DNA of 6,016 bases, from contig CAZPWF010000035.1 of the NCBI GenBank assembly GCA_964590725.1, positions 1 to 6,016 of the forward strand, in the 5' to 3' direction. Origin of the DNA: CAZPWF01 sp964590725 (GTDB lineage: Bacteria > Patescibacteriota > Saccharimonadia > Saccharimonadales > JACQNP01). Position 1 is the first letter of the stretch, and each line of letters starts with the position of its first letter. Below are positions 1 through 5,154 of this stretch, one piece after another. A program made the translations under genes and the position numbers. Under the pieces are notes generated by a model, which saw only the letters and a list, made by a program, of their open reading frames with translations, was not told where the DNA came from and did not search any database.

Positions 1-185
1 TATCTGCCTTGCTTTCGTTTCGATGGATTGGTGGATTTAGCTTACTCGCTTTGTTGTTGTACGGTGGCATGATGATTGTTGCGCTAAATGCCAAAGATAT
101 TTTTGCTGTTTATAAGCGATTTCCTTTGATTAACATGATCACCGGACTCGCCCTATTCTTTTGGATTATATTCATTGTAAAATAA
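1..185 (+). CDS. Membrane protein, C-terminal fragment (5' end outside window)
   Basis: An open frame enters from the left edge (first full codon at position 3) and ends at TAA 183-185, giving 60 visible residues. They are strongly hydrophobic: one likely membrane helix at about visible residues 10-28 (rich in Leu, Gly, Ala, Met), a short polar stretch with K-D and Y-K-R, and a second helix at about 44-59 ending in V-K at the stop. This reads as the last two helices of an integral membrane protein with a very short tail. No family motif is recognisable in so short a piece. The -35 box of the next gene lies inside its last codons, so the two genes are closely packed but transcription restarts for the following cluster. 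It is too long and too consistently hydrophobic to be noise. Confidence 0.7.
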   Translation, partial: SALLSFRWIGGFSLLALLLYGGMMIVALNAKDIFAVYKRFPLINMITGLALFFWIIFIVK

Positions 186-203
186 GCATAACTGTGGTAT
201 AAT
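175..203 (+). promoter_or_regulatory. Promoter for the 212-2375 cluster, leaderless type
   Basis: TTGTAA (175-180), a 17-bp spacer and a perfect TATAAT (198-203) preceded by TGG at 195-197, making an extended -10. The expected start of transcription, about 7 nt after the -10, falls at about 210-211, right at the ATG at 212. No Shine-Dalgarno sequence fits in between. The -35 box overlaps the last codons of the upstream gene. Confidence 0.75.
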
Positions 204-211
204 CTTGTACT

Positions 212-529
212 ATGAATACTCCAGAGCAGTTGTCGCTTTTATCAGATATGGGCGAATCACACAGACCTTTTACAGATGATAATGTTATTGATATGGAAGA
301 GACGCGACAAAGTAATGATACAAAACAAATAGCTGAATCAATCGCTAGACACCCTAGTAATCTAGATCCGATCTCAGATAGTCCGAATATTGTCTTGGAT
401 AGAGAAAAATCGCGACTTGGGATGCCTGCTGAAGTGACCGCACCACCAGAAGTACTAAAAAGTAATGTTCTAAGTATTCGAGAGATTCGAGAAAGATCGC
501 TCGGCCACAGAGCTATTAAGGGCGAATAG
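212..529 (+). CDS. Hypothetical hydrophilic protein, 105 aa
   Basis: I do not recognise this protein. It is 105 residues, acidic in its first 40 residues (DDNVIDMEE) and more basic near the end (REIRERSLGHR), with no Cys, signal peptide or membrane segment. Such composition suggests a small cytoplasmic or partly disordered protein. The ATG at 212 is chosen because a strong extended -10 ends 8 nt before it, which implies a leaderless message; there is no Shine-Dalgarno site. Its TAG stop directly abuts the ATG of the next gene (zero spacing), so the two are almost certainly cotranscribed and translationally coupled and may act together. Because the pair leads into a tRNA-modifying enzyme, a role linked to translation is possible, but that is only an inference from position. 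Confidence 0.72.
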   Translation: MNTPEQLSLLSDMGESHRPFTDDNVIDMEETRQSNDTKQIAESIARHPSNLDPISDSPNIVLDREKSRLGMPAEVTAPPEVLKSNVLSIREIRERSLGHRAIKGE

Positions 530-1390
530 ATGGGTAGGGCTAATTACGAATCGTTGCCTTATGAGGAGCAACAGCTTTTTATTATGAACGCCGATGCTAG
601 AGATTTGCGACGTCAATCTATCTTAGGCAGATTGCTTGTTCCTCAATTACCGATACGAGGCAAGCAGCGCTCTTGGGAAACTTATGGGCAAATTGAATCA
701 AAACCAGAAATCATTCCCAGTAAAGCAGTCAGTCAGCTCAATAAAATATTGAAAAATGAACAGCCTCTGATGGATGAAATAACAGGGCAATATCGCATTA
801 ATCCGAACCCTGACGAGATATCTAATTACATAATGGCCGCTAATCGCAATAATAAAACTGTTGGCCGCACTACCGAAGAAAAAGAAGCGGTTAGATTAAG
901 TAAACAGCGCCAATCTCAACATGTTGCAGATTTGGTATTTCGTAATTTTAGATTATCTTATCAGACTGCACGGTTATATGATGCTGCTGTTGTTCACGTC
1001 CAAGACGCCAATAAGTTTAAAAGACCATATAATCCAACGGCTGCGTTATGGGCCGCTGGGGCAATTGAGGACTTTGGCTATTGTCTAAGCAAGAGATTAG
1101 ATATAACAAATAGAATGTCGCCTACTTATAGTGATATCGCACAAAACTTACAAAATATAGGTGCATATGCTGCCAATGAACCCACAATACTTAGCGATCA
1201 AGATGAAGTGCTTGGTGTGGTCGAATTGGAGATGTCGAAAAGAATGAATTACTGGCGACCAAGAATAAGCGCATTCAAGGCTATGCCAGGAGAGTTTAAT
1301 CGCGATAGACGCAATTCAGACGAACAAGAAGTTGACACGGATATACGCGCTTTGATAGCGGACTTTGCTATTATTGGCGACAGTGAGTAA
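530..1390 (+). CDS. Hypothetical soluble protein, 286 aa
   Basis: No family is recognised. The 286-residue product has no signal peptide or membrane helix, contains a single Cys (residue 185), and looks mainly alpha-helical, with many Arg, Gln, Asn and Tyr. A charged stretch at about 105-130 (NRNNK, TTEEKEAVRLSKQRQ) precedes helix-like segments at 131-190, including a small hydrophobic patch TAALWAAGAIEDFG at 170-183. The C-terminus has an Arg/Asp-rich linker (FNRDRRNSDEQEVDTD) before a last helix. The ATG follows the preceding TAG without a gap, and AAGGG at 518-522 could serve as a weak Shine-Dalgarno site. Its 3' end overlaps the GTG start of the dihydrouridine synthase by 8 nt. The gene is clearly coding by length and protein-like composition. 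It may be confined to relatives of this organism. Confidence 0.8.
   Translation: MGRANYESLPYEEQQLFIMNADARDLRRQSILGRLLVPQLPIRGKQRSWETYGQIESKPEIIPSKAVSQLNKILKNEQPLMDEITGQYRINPNPDEISNYIMAANRNNKTVGRTTEEKEAVRLSKQRQSQHVADLVFRNFRLSYQTARLYDAAVVHVQDANKFKRPYNPTAALWAAGAIEDFGYCLSKRLDITNRMSPTYSDIAQNLQNIGAYAANEPTILSDQDEVLGVVELEMSKRMNYWRPRISAFKAMPGEFNRDRRNSDEQEVDTDIRALIADFAIIGDSE
1366..1374 (+). promoter_or_regulatory. Possible internal extended -10 for dus
   Basis: TGCTATTAT (extended -10, hexamer TATTAT at 1369-1374) lies inside the end of the 286-aa gene, and its 3' edge is 8 nt before the GTG at 1383. The spacing matches the other leaderless starts in this window. No good -35 is seen at the right distance; a perfect TTGACA at 1332-1337 is too far upstream. 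It could let dus be expressed independently of the operon promoter. Confidence 0.4.
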
Positions 1391-2375
1391 ATTTTTGGAT
1401 AAATTACCTAAACCTTTTTTTGCACTTGCCCCTATGGACGACGTGACAGATACAGTGTTTCGTCAGATTATTGCTGACTGCGCAGCTCCAGACGTATATT
1501 TTACGGAGTTTGTTAATGTCGACGGGCTGCAAAGTGTGGGGCGACCCAATCTTTTGAAAAAACTACAATTTTCAGCTAAAGAAACGCCATTAATTGTTCA
1601 GCTATGGGGTTTGAAACCAGAGAACTTTGAGAAAGTCGCAGAGCAAATAGCTGATGGCAGTCTGGCGCGTGAACTTGGATTGCCAGAAGGAATTAATTTT
1701 GCCGGGATTGATTTAAACATGGGGTGTCCAGCTAAGTCAGAAGTTCAAAACGGCGCATGTAGTGCCCTAATGAAAAACTTGCCACTTGCCGAAGAGATTA
1801 TTAAAGCCACCCAAACCGGTGCAGCTGGACGATTGCCAGTAAGTGTCAAAACTCGCCTAGGTTTCAACGAAATAGATTTTACTTGGCATGAATTTTTGCT
1901 GAATCAAAAGATTAACATGTTAACGATTCATGGTCGTACCAAGAAAGAGATGAGTAAGGTACCTGCGCACTGGGAGGAGATCGGACTTATTAGGGAGCTT
2001 AGGGACAAAGTTTCTCCTGATACGCAGATTGTAGGAAATGGCGATGTAGATAGTTATAGTCACGGCCTAGAGCTTGCTGAAAAGTACAAACTCGACGGCA
2101 TTATGATTGGTCGTGGTATATTCCACGATCCTTTCGTCTTCTCTAAGGACAGTCCTTGGAGTAGGTATACAAGAGAACAGAGAATAAAACTATATGCTAA
2201 ACACGTTAAGCTTTTTGCTAATATTTGGCAAAATGACGAACGAAGAGTCGTCACTCTTAACAAGTTTTGCAAAGTATACATTCAAAGTTTCGATGGCGCT
2301 AAAGAGCTACGGGAACGTCTTATGAGTGCCGAATCTACTAACGAATTATTGAAGATTTTAGCTGACGAAGGCTAA
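1383..2375 (+). CDS. dus: tRNA-dihydrouridine synthase (Dus family)
   Basis: A flavoenzyme that reduces specific uridines of tRNA D-loops to dihydrouridine using FMN and NAD(P)H. From the GTG start it is 330 aa, a normal Dus length. Family landmarks in order: FALAPMDDVTD at 13-23 (FMN-binding start of the TIM barrel), IDLNMGCPAKSEVQNGAC at 109-126 with the likely catalytic Cys115, VKTRLG at 155-160, IHGRTKKEM at 182-190, VGNGDV at 217-222 and IMIGRGI at 240-246 (phosphate binding). The remainder is the helical tRNA-binding C-terminus. The GTG at 1383 is preferred over TTG at 1365 because homologues begin just before the FFALAPM segment and because an extended -10 ends 8 nt upstream; no Shine-Dalgarno site supports either. 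The gene overlaps its upstream neighbour by 8 nt and converges on the HxlR gene with a 3-nt overlap. The subfamily (DusA, B or C) cannot be assigned by eye. Confidence 0.93.
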   Translation: MSKFLDKLPKPFFALAPMDDVTDTVFRQIIADCAAPDVYFTEFVNVDGLQSVGRPNLLKKLQFSAKETPLIVQLWGLKPENFEKVAEQIADGSLARELGLPEGINFAGIDLNMGCPAKSEVQNGACSALMKNLPLAEEIIKATQTGAAGRLPVSVKTRLGFNEIDFTWHEFLLNQKINMLTIHGRTKKEMSKVPAHWEEIGLIRELRDKVSPDTQIVGNGDVDSYSHGLELAEKYKLDGIMIGRGIFHDPFVFSKDSPWSRYTREQRIKLYAKHVKLFANIWQNDERRVVTLNKFCKVYIQSFDGAKELRERLMSAESTNELLKILADEG

Positions 2376-2695
2376 CATTTACTAGAGTTATATTTATTAC
2401 CCCAATCAGCCATAGCTAATAGAACACTTTTTAATTCTTCGCCTTTTTTTGTTAATCCATATTTATATCTAGGAGGACGTTCGCAGTATTCTTTTTTGCT
2501 AATGATCCCTTGCTCTAGTAGCTTTTCGAGTCGCTGGCTAAGGGTTCTTGGGCTAATTCCATCCAGTTTTTGTTCTAATTCAGAGAATTTAACAGGTGCT
2601 TTAGTCAGCTCGGTCAAAATTAGAGGCGTCCATTTATCGCCGACTATGGAAAGAGCAGATTTTATACAACCAGGTTTCTTCTCGATAGATTTCAT
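2372..2695 (-). CDS. HxlR/DUF24-family winged-helix transcriptional regulator
   Basis: A 107-aa one-domain regulator of the HxlR (DUF24) family, which bind DNA as dimers and often sense quinones, aldehydes or oxidants through a conserved N-terminal Cys. Visible signatures: Cys10 before the SIVGDKWTPLIL helix (residues 16-27), KFSEL at 36-40, the recognition-helix region GISPRTLSQRLEKLLEQG at 46-63, and the wing with RPPRYKYGLTKKGEEL at 73-88. Cys71 and Cys107 are further candidates for disulfide switching. The ATG at 2695 is chosen over the TTG at 2710: it gives the usual family N-terminus and lies 6 nt after a TACAAT box. It is divergent from an FMN reductase, the common arrangement for a repressor and its target (compare YodB with its oxidoreductase targets in Bacillus). 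The 3' end overlaps the end of dus by 3 nt, leaving no room for a terminator between them. Confidence 0.9.
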   Translation of the reverse strand: MKSIEKKPGCIKSALSIVGDKWTPLILTELTKAPVKFSELEQKLDGISPRTLSQRLEKLLEQGIISKKEYCERPPRYKYGLTKKGEELKSVLLAMADWGNKYNSSKC

Positions 2696-2701
2696 GTAGT
2701 C

Positions 2702-2707
2702 ATTGTA
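2702..2707 (-). promoter_or_regulatory. Candidate -10 box for the HxlR gene
   Basis: On the minus strand TACAAT (plus 2702-2707) sits 6 nt before the ATG at 2695, so transcripts would start at or beside the start codon (leaderless). No Shine-Dalgarno sequence is present. The -35 region is poor, so the call is tentative. Confidence 0.4.
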
Positions 2708-2731
2708 CAACCAGAATTACAAAAAAGATAC

Positions 2732-2759
2732 TTTACAAAATATAGTAACAAACTATACT
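2732..2759 (+). promoter_or_regulatory. Promoter of the FMN reductase gene
   Basis: TTTACA (2732-2737, 5 of 6 to consensus), a 16-bp spacer and TATACT (2754-2759). Transcription would start near 2766, leaving a leader of about 29 nt that holds the Shine-Dalgarno site GAAAGGA (2784-2790). Unlike most genes in this window, this one has a conventional leader. Confidence 0.65.
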
Positions 2760-2764
2760 AAGTA
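2741..2764. promoter_or_regulatory. Palindromic operator candidates for the HxlR regulator
   Basis: TATAGT (2741-2746) and ACTATA (2752-2757) form a perfect 6-bp inverted repeat around AACAA. A second, overlapping palindrome, TACT-A-AGTA, occupies 2756-2764. Both cover the -10 box of the reductase promoter. Three AGTAA units follow in 2761-2776, and one more lies at 2744-2748. TACT/AGTA half-sites resemble known operators of DUF24 regulators, so repression by the adjacent HxlR protein is a reasonable inference. Confidence 0.5.
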
Positions 2765-2794
2765 AAGTAACAGTAAAAAATTTGAAAGGATATT

Positions 2795-3379
2795 ATGAAA
2801 AATAGAATTGGAATTGTTGTTGGTAGTACTCGCCCCGGTCGCGTTGGGCTTAAAGTAGCCGAGTGGTATTTGGATCAAGTTAAAAACGTCGAAGATGCTG
2901 AGTTTGAAATTATTGATCTATTAGAAGTTAATTTGCCCATTTTAGATGAGGCTATCCCGGCTATGGCTGGTCAATATCAACATGAGCATACCAAAAAATG
3001 GTCGAAGCTTATTGATGAATTTGATGCTTATGTATGGGTAACTCCAGAGTATAATCACGCCGCTCCGGCTGCATTGACCAACGCTATATCGTTTTTGAAT
3101 GCCGAATGGGCACGCAAGCCGGTAGCTTTAGTTAGCTATGGAAGCATGGGAGGGGTCCGCGCTGCTGAGAACCTTCGGCTAATAGCAGGTGAACTTCAGT
3201 TAGTAGATGTTAAGCCTACTGTAATGCTTTTGGAGCCGTGGGCAATGTTTAATGACGACGGAACGATAAAACCAGAATTAATCAAAGGAGCCCCCGCCAC
3301 TTCTCAAATTGAAGATTTACTTTGGTGGAGCGGTGCTCTCCAAGCCAAAAAAGCTGCTGAAGCTACTTCCGCAGCCTAA
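2795..3379 (+). CDS. NADPH-dependent FMN reductase-family oxidoreductase
   Basis: A 194-aa flavodoxin-like protein of the NADPH-dependent FMN reductase family (FMN_red, PF03358), whose members reduce flavins, quinones, azo compounds or chromate. The FMN phosphate loop GSTRPGRVG is at 10-18. TPEYNHAAPAALTNAI at 83-98 is the hallmark active-site strand and loop, and SYGSMGGVRAAENLR at 114-128 is the third conserved block. The length is typical. The C-terminus is Ala/Lys-rich (AKKAAEATSAA) and probably flexible. GAAAGGA at 2784-2790 is a clear Shine-Dalgarno site ending 4 nt before the ATG. Divergence from an HxlR regulator with palindromes over the promoter suggests induction by electrophiles or oxidants, with the enzyme detoxifying quinone-like compounds; this is inferred from context. 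The true substrate cannot be read from sequence. The 3' end overlaps the end of the glutamate kinase gene by 17 nt. Confidence 0.9.
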   Translation: MKNRIGIVVGSTRPGRVGLKVAEWYLDQVKNVEDAEFEIIDLLEVNLPILDEAIPAMAGQYQHEHTKKWSKLIDEFDAYVWVTPEYNHAAPAALTNAISFLNAEWARKPVALVSYGSMGGVRAAENLRLIAGELQLVDVKPTVMLLEPWAMFNDDGTIKPELIKGAPATSQIEDLLWWSGALQAKKAAEATSAA

Positions 3380-4154
3380 AATGTGTACCGATCTCGTTAT
3401 TTAGGGTTCGTTTTATGGCGTTATCGTCCCGACCGTTTGCAATCCACATCTCAACTCCGCTATCGAGGGCAATGCGGGCAGCCTTGAACTTAGTGCGCAT
3501 GCCGCCAGAACTGTTTGCCGATCCAGCTTCGCCTGCAAGGTGAACGTAGACATCGATGTCTGAAATTTCTCGGATGATCGAGCCGGAGTCACGGATATCT
3601 TGGTAGACTCCGTCAACATCGCTGAGCAATACAAGCTTTATATTTCTGCCAAACTGCTCAAACCCAGCAATTTTGGCCGCTAAAGTTGCCGCAAGCTCAT
3701 CATTGTCACCGTATGCAATCTCGTCGTGAGTTATTGCGTCATTTTCGTTCACAATCGGTATGTCGCCGTGGGTCAGCATGTCATGAACAACTCGCAGTGC
3801 TTCGTCTCTGGGAGTGGGCATGCTTAGCTCATTTTTTGTCAGCAGTAATCCGCCAGTAATCTTACCTGTCAGTGCGCCGGCATAGGCATTCAAAACATGC
3901 GTCCAACCGACACTAGCTAGTCGCTGTAACCCTGGCATTTCACTGTTCTTGTCAGGTCGCTGAGTAAGGCCCGTTACAGCCATGCCTGCCGTAATAGCTG
4001 CAGACGTCACTATTATTGGGCGGTAACCCTCTTCTTCGAGGCTAATGATTTGTTGGCCAATTCTTTTAAAAGATGCAGAATCCAAGTGATTATCATCAGT
4101 CGTAATAGTGCTTGTGCCAATTTTTACGATTAAAATGTTATCTAATTTTTTCAT
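3363..4154 (-). CDS. proB: Glutamate 5-kinase, short form without PUA domain
   Basis: It would phosphorylate glutamate to gamma-glutamyl phosphate with ATP, the first step of proline synthesis. The 263-aa product is an amino acid kinase fold only; the C-terminal PUA domain of the E. coli-type enzyme (about 367 aa) is absent, as in other short ProB proteins. Motifs: IVKIGTST at 9-16 with Lys11, VTSAAITAG at 49-57, IVNENDAIT at 134-142 with Asp139, YGDNDELAA at 148-156 with Asn151, LLSDVDGVY at 176-184, and SSGGMRTKFKAA at 215-226 with Lys222. The glutamate loop reads S-A-A-I where S-G-A-I is usual, a mild substitution. GGAG (plus 4162-4165) ends 7 nt before the ATG. No proA or proC is in the window, so a full proline pathway cannot be claimed. 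NENDAI plus GGMRTK argue against other kinases of the fold. It converges on the reductase gene with a 17-nt overlap. Confidence 0.9.
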   Translation of the reverse strand: MKKLDNILIVKIGTSTITTDDNHLDSASFKRIGQQIISLEEEGYRPIIVTSAAITAGMAVTGLTQRPDKNSEMPGLQRLASVGWTHVLNAYAGALTGKITGGLLLTKNELSMPTPRDEALRVVHDMLTHGDIPIVNENDAITHDEIAYGDNDELAATLAAKIAGFEQFGRNIKLVLLSDVDGVYQDIRDSGSIIREISDIDVYVHLAGEAGSANSSGGMRTKFKAARIALDSGVEMWIANGRDDNAIKRTLNNEIGTHFRLRK

Positions 4155-4249
4155 TGTGTTACTCCGAGATTATTCAGAAAATTGAGTATAAAAATACCCC
4201 TTGGTCGGGGCTTTCTGATTTGATTATTAATTATATATAATACCCCGAC
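4155..4249 (-). promoter_or_regulatory. proB upstream region with alternative hairpins
   Basis: The 12-bp palindrome ATTATATATAAT (4230-4241) carries a TATAAT on each strand. TATACT (plus 4185-4190) is a second possible minus-strand -10. CCCCGAC (4243-4249) is complementary to GTCGGGG (4204-4210), and the latter can instead pair with CCCC (4197-4200), giving a short GC hairpin followed on the minus strand by TATTTTTAT. TCAGAAA (4174-4180) and TTTCTGA (4212-4218) enclose that hairpin. The set could be an attenuator-like leader; no known riboswitch is recognised. Confidence 0.35.
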
Positions 4250-4432
4250 TGCTATACAGGAGAGGGAACTGGCAAAACCGAAGAGTTGCATATATACATC
4301 GCTGTCATATCTATTATATATCCTAGGTTAAATGACTTGCTATATCAAGACCGGTGGCGGCGGTATGGGGTGATATGGAGCAAATTGTTACAGTATATTT
4401 CGGTCACAGTGCAGTATTTACCCAAAAAGGTA
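4250..4432. other. Unassigned intergenic stretch between proB and the 115-aa gene
   Basis: Nothing assignable was found here. It contains TGCTATACA (4250-4258), an extended -10-like string, and AGGAGAGGG (4258-4266), a strong Shine-Dalgarno-like run with no ATG, GTG or TTG at a suitable distance. A GG-rich run follows at 4353-4370. A 62-codon open frame from a TTG at 4286 does not look protein-like. The stretch may be leader, RNA gene or decayed gene. Confidence 0.4.
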
Positions 4433-4461
4433 TTGCATAATAATTGCTATAATGTTATAAT
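4433..4461 (+). promoter_or_regulatory. Tandem extended -10 promoter, leaderless type
   Basis: Two extended -10 elements overlap by one base: TGCTATAAT (4445-4453) and TGTTATAAT (4453-4461). A weak -35, TTGCAT (4433-4438), is 17 bp from the second hexamer (4456-4461). The second would start transcripts at about 4468-4470, at the ATG at 4471, with no Shine-Dalgarno sequence between. Confidence 0.65.
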
Positions 4462-4470
4462 AAATTTATT

Positions 4471-4818
4471 ATGAGATTAAAGTCCGGAATTGCATACGCT
4501 GCGCTAGGATTAGCTTCTGTAGGTGTTATTGGAGCTGGTATAGAAACCTTTCATGGTGCGCAAGATCCTACACCCGAAGAAATAGTGCATGCCGATATTG
4601 CAGATGGATTAAAAGAACAAATCGACCATCTTCTCCCTGGTACGCCTAGTTCTGTGCACGATGATCTTAGAAAAAAGCAAATTCACGAACTAATTGCCGT
4701 AAGCACTAGTGAATGGGAGCGTGATAACATAGAGATTCTTGGGTTATTAGTAAGTTGTGCTGGAGCGAGCGCCTTAATCTTAGGTGGCGCCAAGATATAC
4801 ATTGATGATAAGAGGTAA
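4471..4818 (+). CDS. Small protein with two predicted membrane helices, 115 aa
   Basis: No family is recognised. The protein starts MRLKSG, then has a hydrophobic helix at 6-24 (small residues, Gly/Ala rich). A hydrophilic central part of about 60 residues follows (HADIADGLKEQIDHLLPG, then charged helix-like sequence to about 85), then a second hydrophobic helix at about 88-108 (GLLVSCAGASALILGG) and a charged tail IDDKR. The first segment could be a signal anchor. A two-pass topology with both ends inside would place the central loop outside. The ATG at 4471 is supported by the extended -10 ending 9 nt upstream and by the N-terminal Arg/Lys; there is no Shine-Dalgarno sequence. The stop lies in the left arm of a 10-bp inverted repeat. 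It stands alone between proB and a tRNA, so context gives no hint of function. Confidence 0.7.
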   Translation: MRLKSGIAYAALGLASVGVIGAGIETFHGAQDPTPEEIVHADIADGLKEQIDHLLPGTPSSVHDDLRKKQIHELIAVSTSEWERDNIEILGLLVSCAGASALILGGAKIYIDDKR

Positions 4819-4836
4819 TTGATATTTATCAATTAC
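4815..4836 (+). terminator. AT-rich hairpin at the end of the 115-aa gene
   Basis: GTAATTGATA (4815-4824) and TATCAATTAC (4827-4836) are a perfect 10-bp inverted repeat separated by TT; the TAA stop codon (4816-4818) is inside the left arm. It is followed by CTTGTCGCTTC rather than a clean T-run, so it may be a weak terminator or only an mRNA-end stabiliser. Confidence 0.4.
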
Positions 4837-4998
4837 TTGTCGCTTCTGTTGTTTAAAAGTGCTTATGGTTGGCGGTGCTAGCGACATAGAACCGTCGCGA
4901 ATATAATCTTTAACTATGCTCAAAACAAGCTCCTGCACGTGGTTTGATTATCGAACCTCGTTAGCTTTGCTCACCTTTCCCGGTTCTCATCCTTCGCA
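4837..4998. other. Intergenic region with divergent short open frames
   Basis: No confident gene. AATATAAT at 4900-4907 offers a TATAAT on the plus strand, 8 nt before an ATG at 4916 (45 codons, running into the tRNA's antisense strand). On the minus strand it offers TATATT, 12 nt before an ATG at 4887 (35 codons, ending at 4780 inside the neighbouring gene). GCGAC (4881-4885) and GTCGC (4894-4898) form a small hairpin. Either short frame could be chance. Confidence 0.3.
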
Positions 4999-5042
4999 AC
5001 CAATGAAAAAGCCCCACAAAGTTGTGGAGCACTTTCATTGGT
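4999..5042. repeat. Inverted repeat joining the tRNA CCA end to the far side of its terminator
   Basis: ACCAATGAAA (4999-5008) and TTTCATTGGT (5033-5042) are a perfect 10-bp inverted repeat. The right copy, read on the minus strand, is exactly the tRNA discriminator A, its CCA and six bases of trailer. The terminator hairpin lies between the arms, so the whole 44 bp is one long imperfect palindrome. Confidence 0.85.
5006..5030 (-). terminator. Rho-independent terminator of the minus-strand tRNA
   Basis: On the minus strand GCTCCACAA and TTGTGGGGC pair over 9 bp, with one G-U wobble and a CT loop (plus 5011-5030), followed by a T-run (plus 5006-5010). It starts 8 nt after the tRNA's CCA, a typical position. 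Confidence 0.85.
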
Positions 5043-5114
5043 GGGGGTGGTAGGAATCGAACCTACTACCAAGTGGTTATGAGCCGCCTGCTCTAACCGA
5101 TGAGCTACACCCCC
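5039..5114 (-). tRNA. tRNA with anticodon CAT (elongator Met or Ile2)
   Basis: A complete 76-nt cloverleaf with CCA encoded (plus 5039-5041). The acceptor stem GGGGGTG/CACCCCC is fully paired, the D arm is GCTC/GAGC with an 8-nt loop ATCGGTTA, the anticodon loop is CTCATAA, and the T arm is GTAGG/CCTAC around TTCGATT. The perfect 1-72 pair excludes an initiator. The anticodon stem GGCGG/CCACT has a G27-U43 wobble and a C29-A41 mismatch. The D arm and anticodon region closely resemble E. coli-type tRNA-Ile2, where lysidine at C34 changes reading to AUA. An elongator methionine tRNA is equally possible; sequence alone does not settle it. Confidence 0.92.
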
Positions 5115-5154
5115 ATGTAAATGGGTAAAGCTTAGTTCACCTAGATGATTGCAA

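Noticed and set aside
1332..1337. Perfect TTGACA inside the 286-aa gene
   Set aside because: No -10 box lies at 15-19 bp; the TATTAT near dus is 31 bp away.
1365..1382. TTG start giving a 336-aa Dus
   Set aside because: It adds six residues before the usual N-terminus and lies within the extended -10 element; the GTG at 1383 fits better.
2060..2281. 73-codon open frame antisense to dus
   Set aside because: It lies wholly inside the conserved dus coding region, with no promoter or Shine-Dalgarno site.
2496..2699. 67-codon open frame antisense to the HxlR gene
   Set aside because: Shadow of a clear conserved gene.
2696..2710. TTG start giving a 112-aa HxlR protein
   Set aside because: The TTG lies directly upstream of and next to the TACAAT box; the ATG at 2695 gives the normal family start.
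3413..3634. 73-codon minus-strand frame inside proB
   Set aside because: Alternative reading frame within strongly conserved kinase motifs.
4286..4474. 62-codon frame from TTG, overlapping the 115-aa gene start by 4 nt
   Set aside because: Non-protein-like composition, poor start, and the promoter of the next gene lies inside it.
4980..5002. Possible tRNA 3' end on the plus strand (GGTTCTCATCC, then GCAACCA)
   Set aside because: The would-be T stem does not pair, and no acceptor or anticodon arm is found upstream; the ACCA belongs to the inverted repeat.
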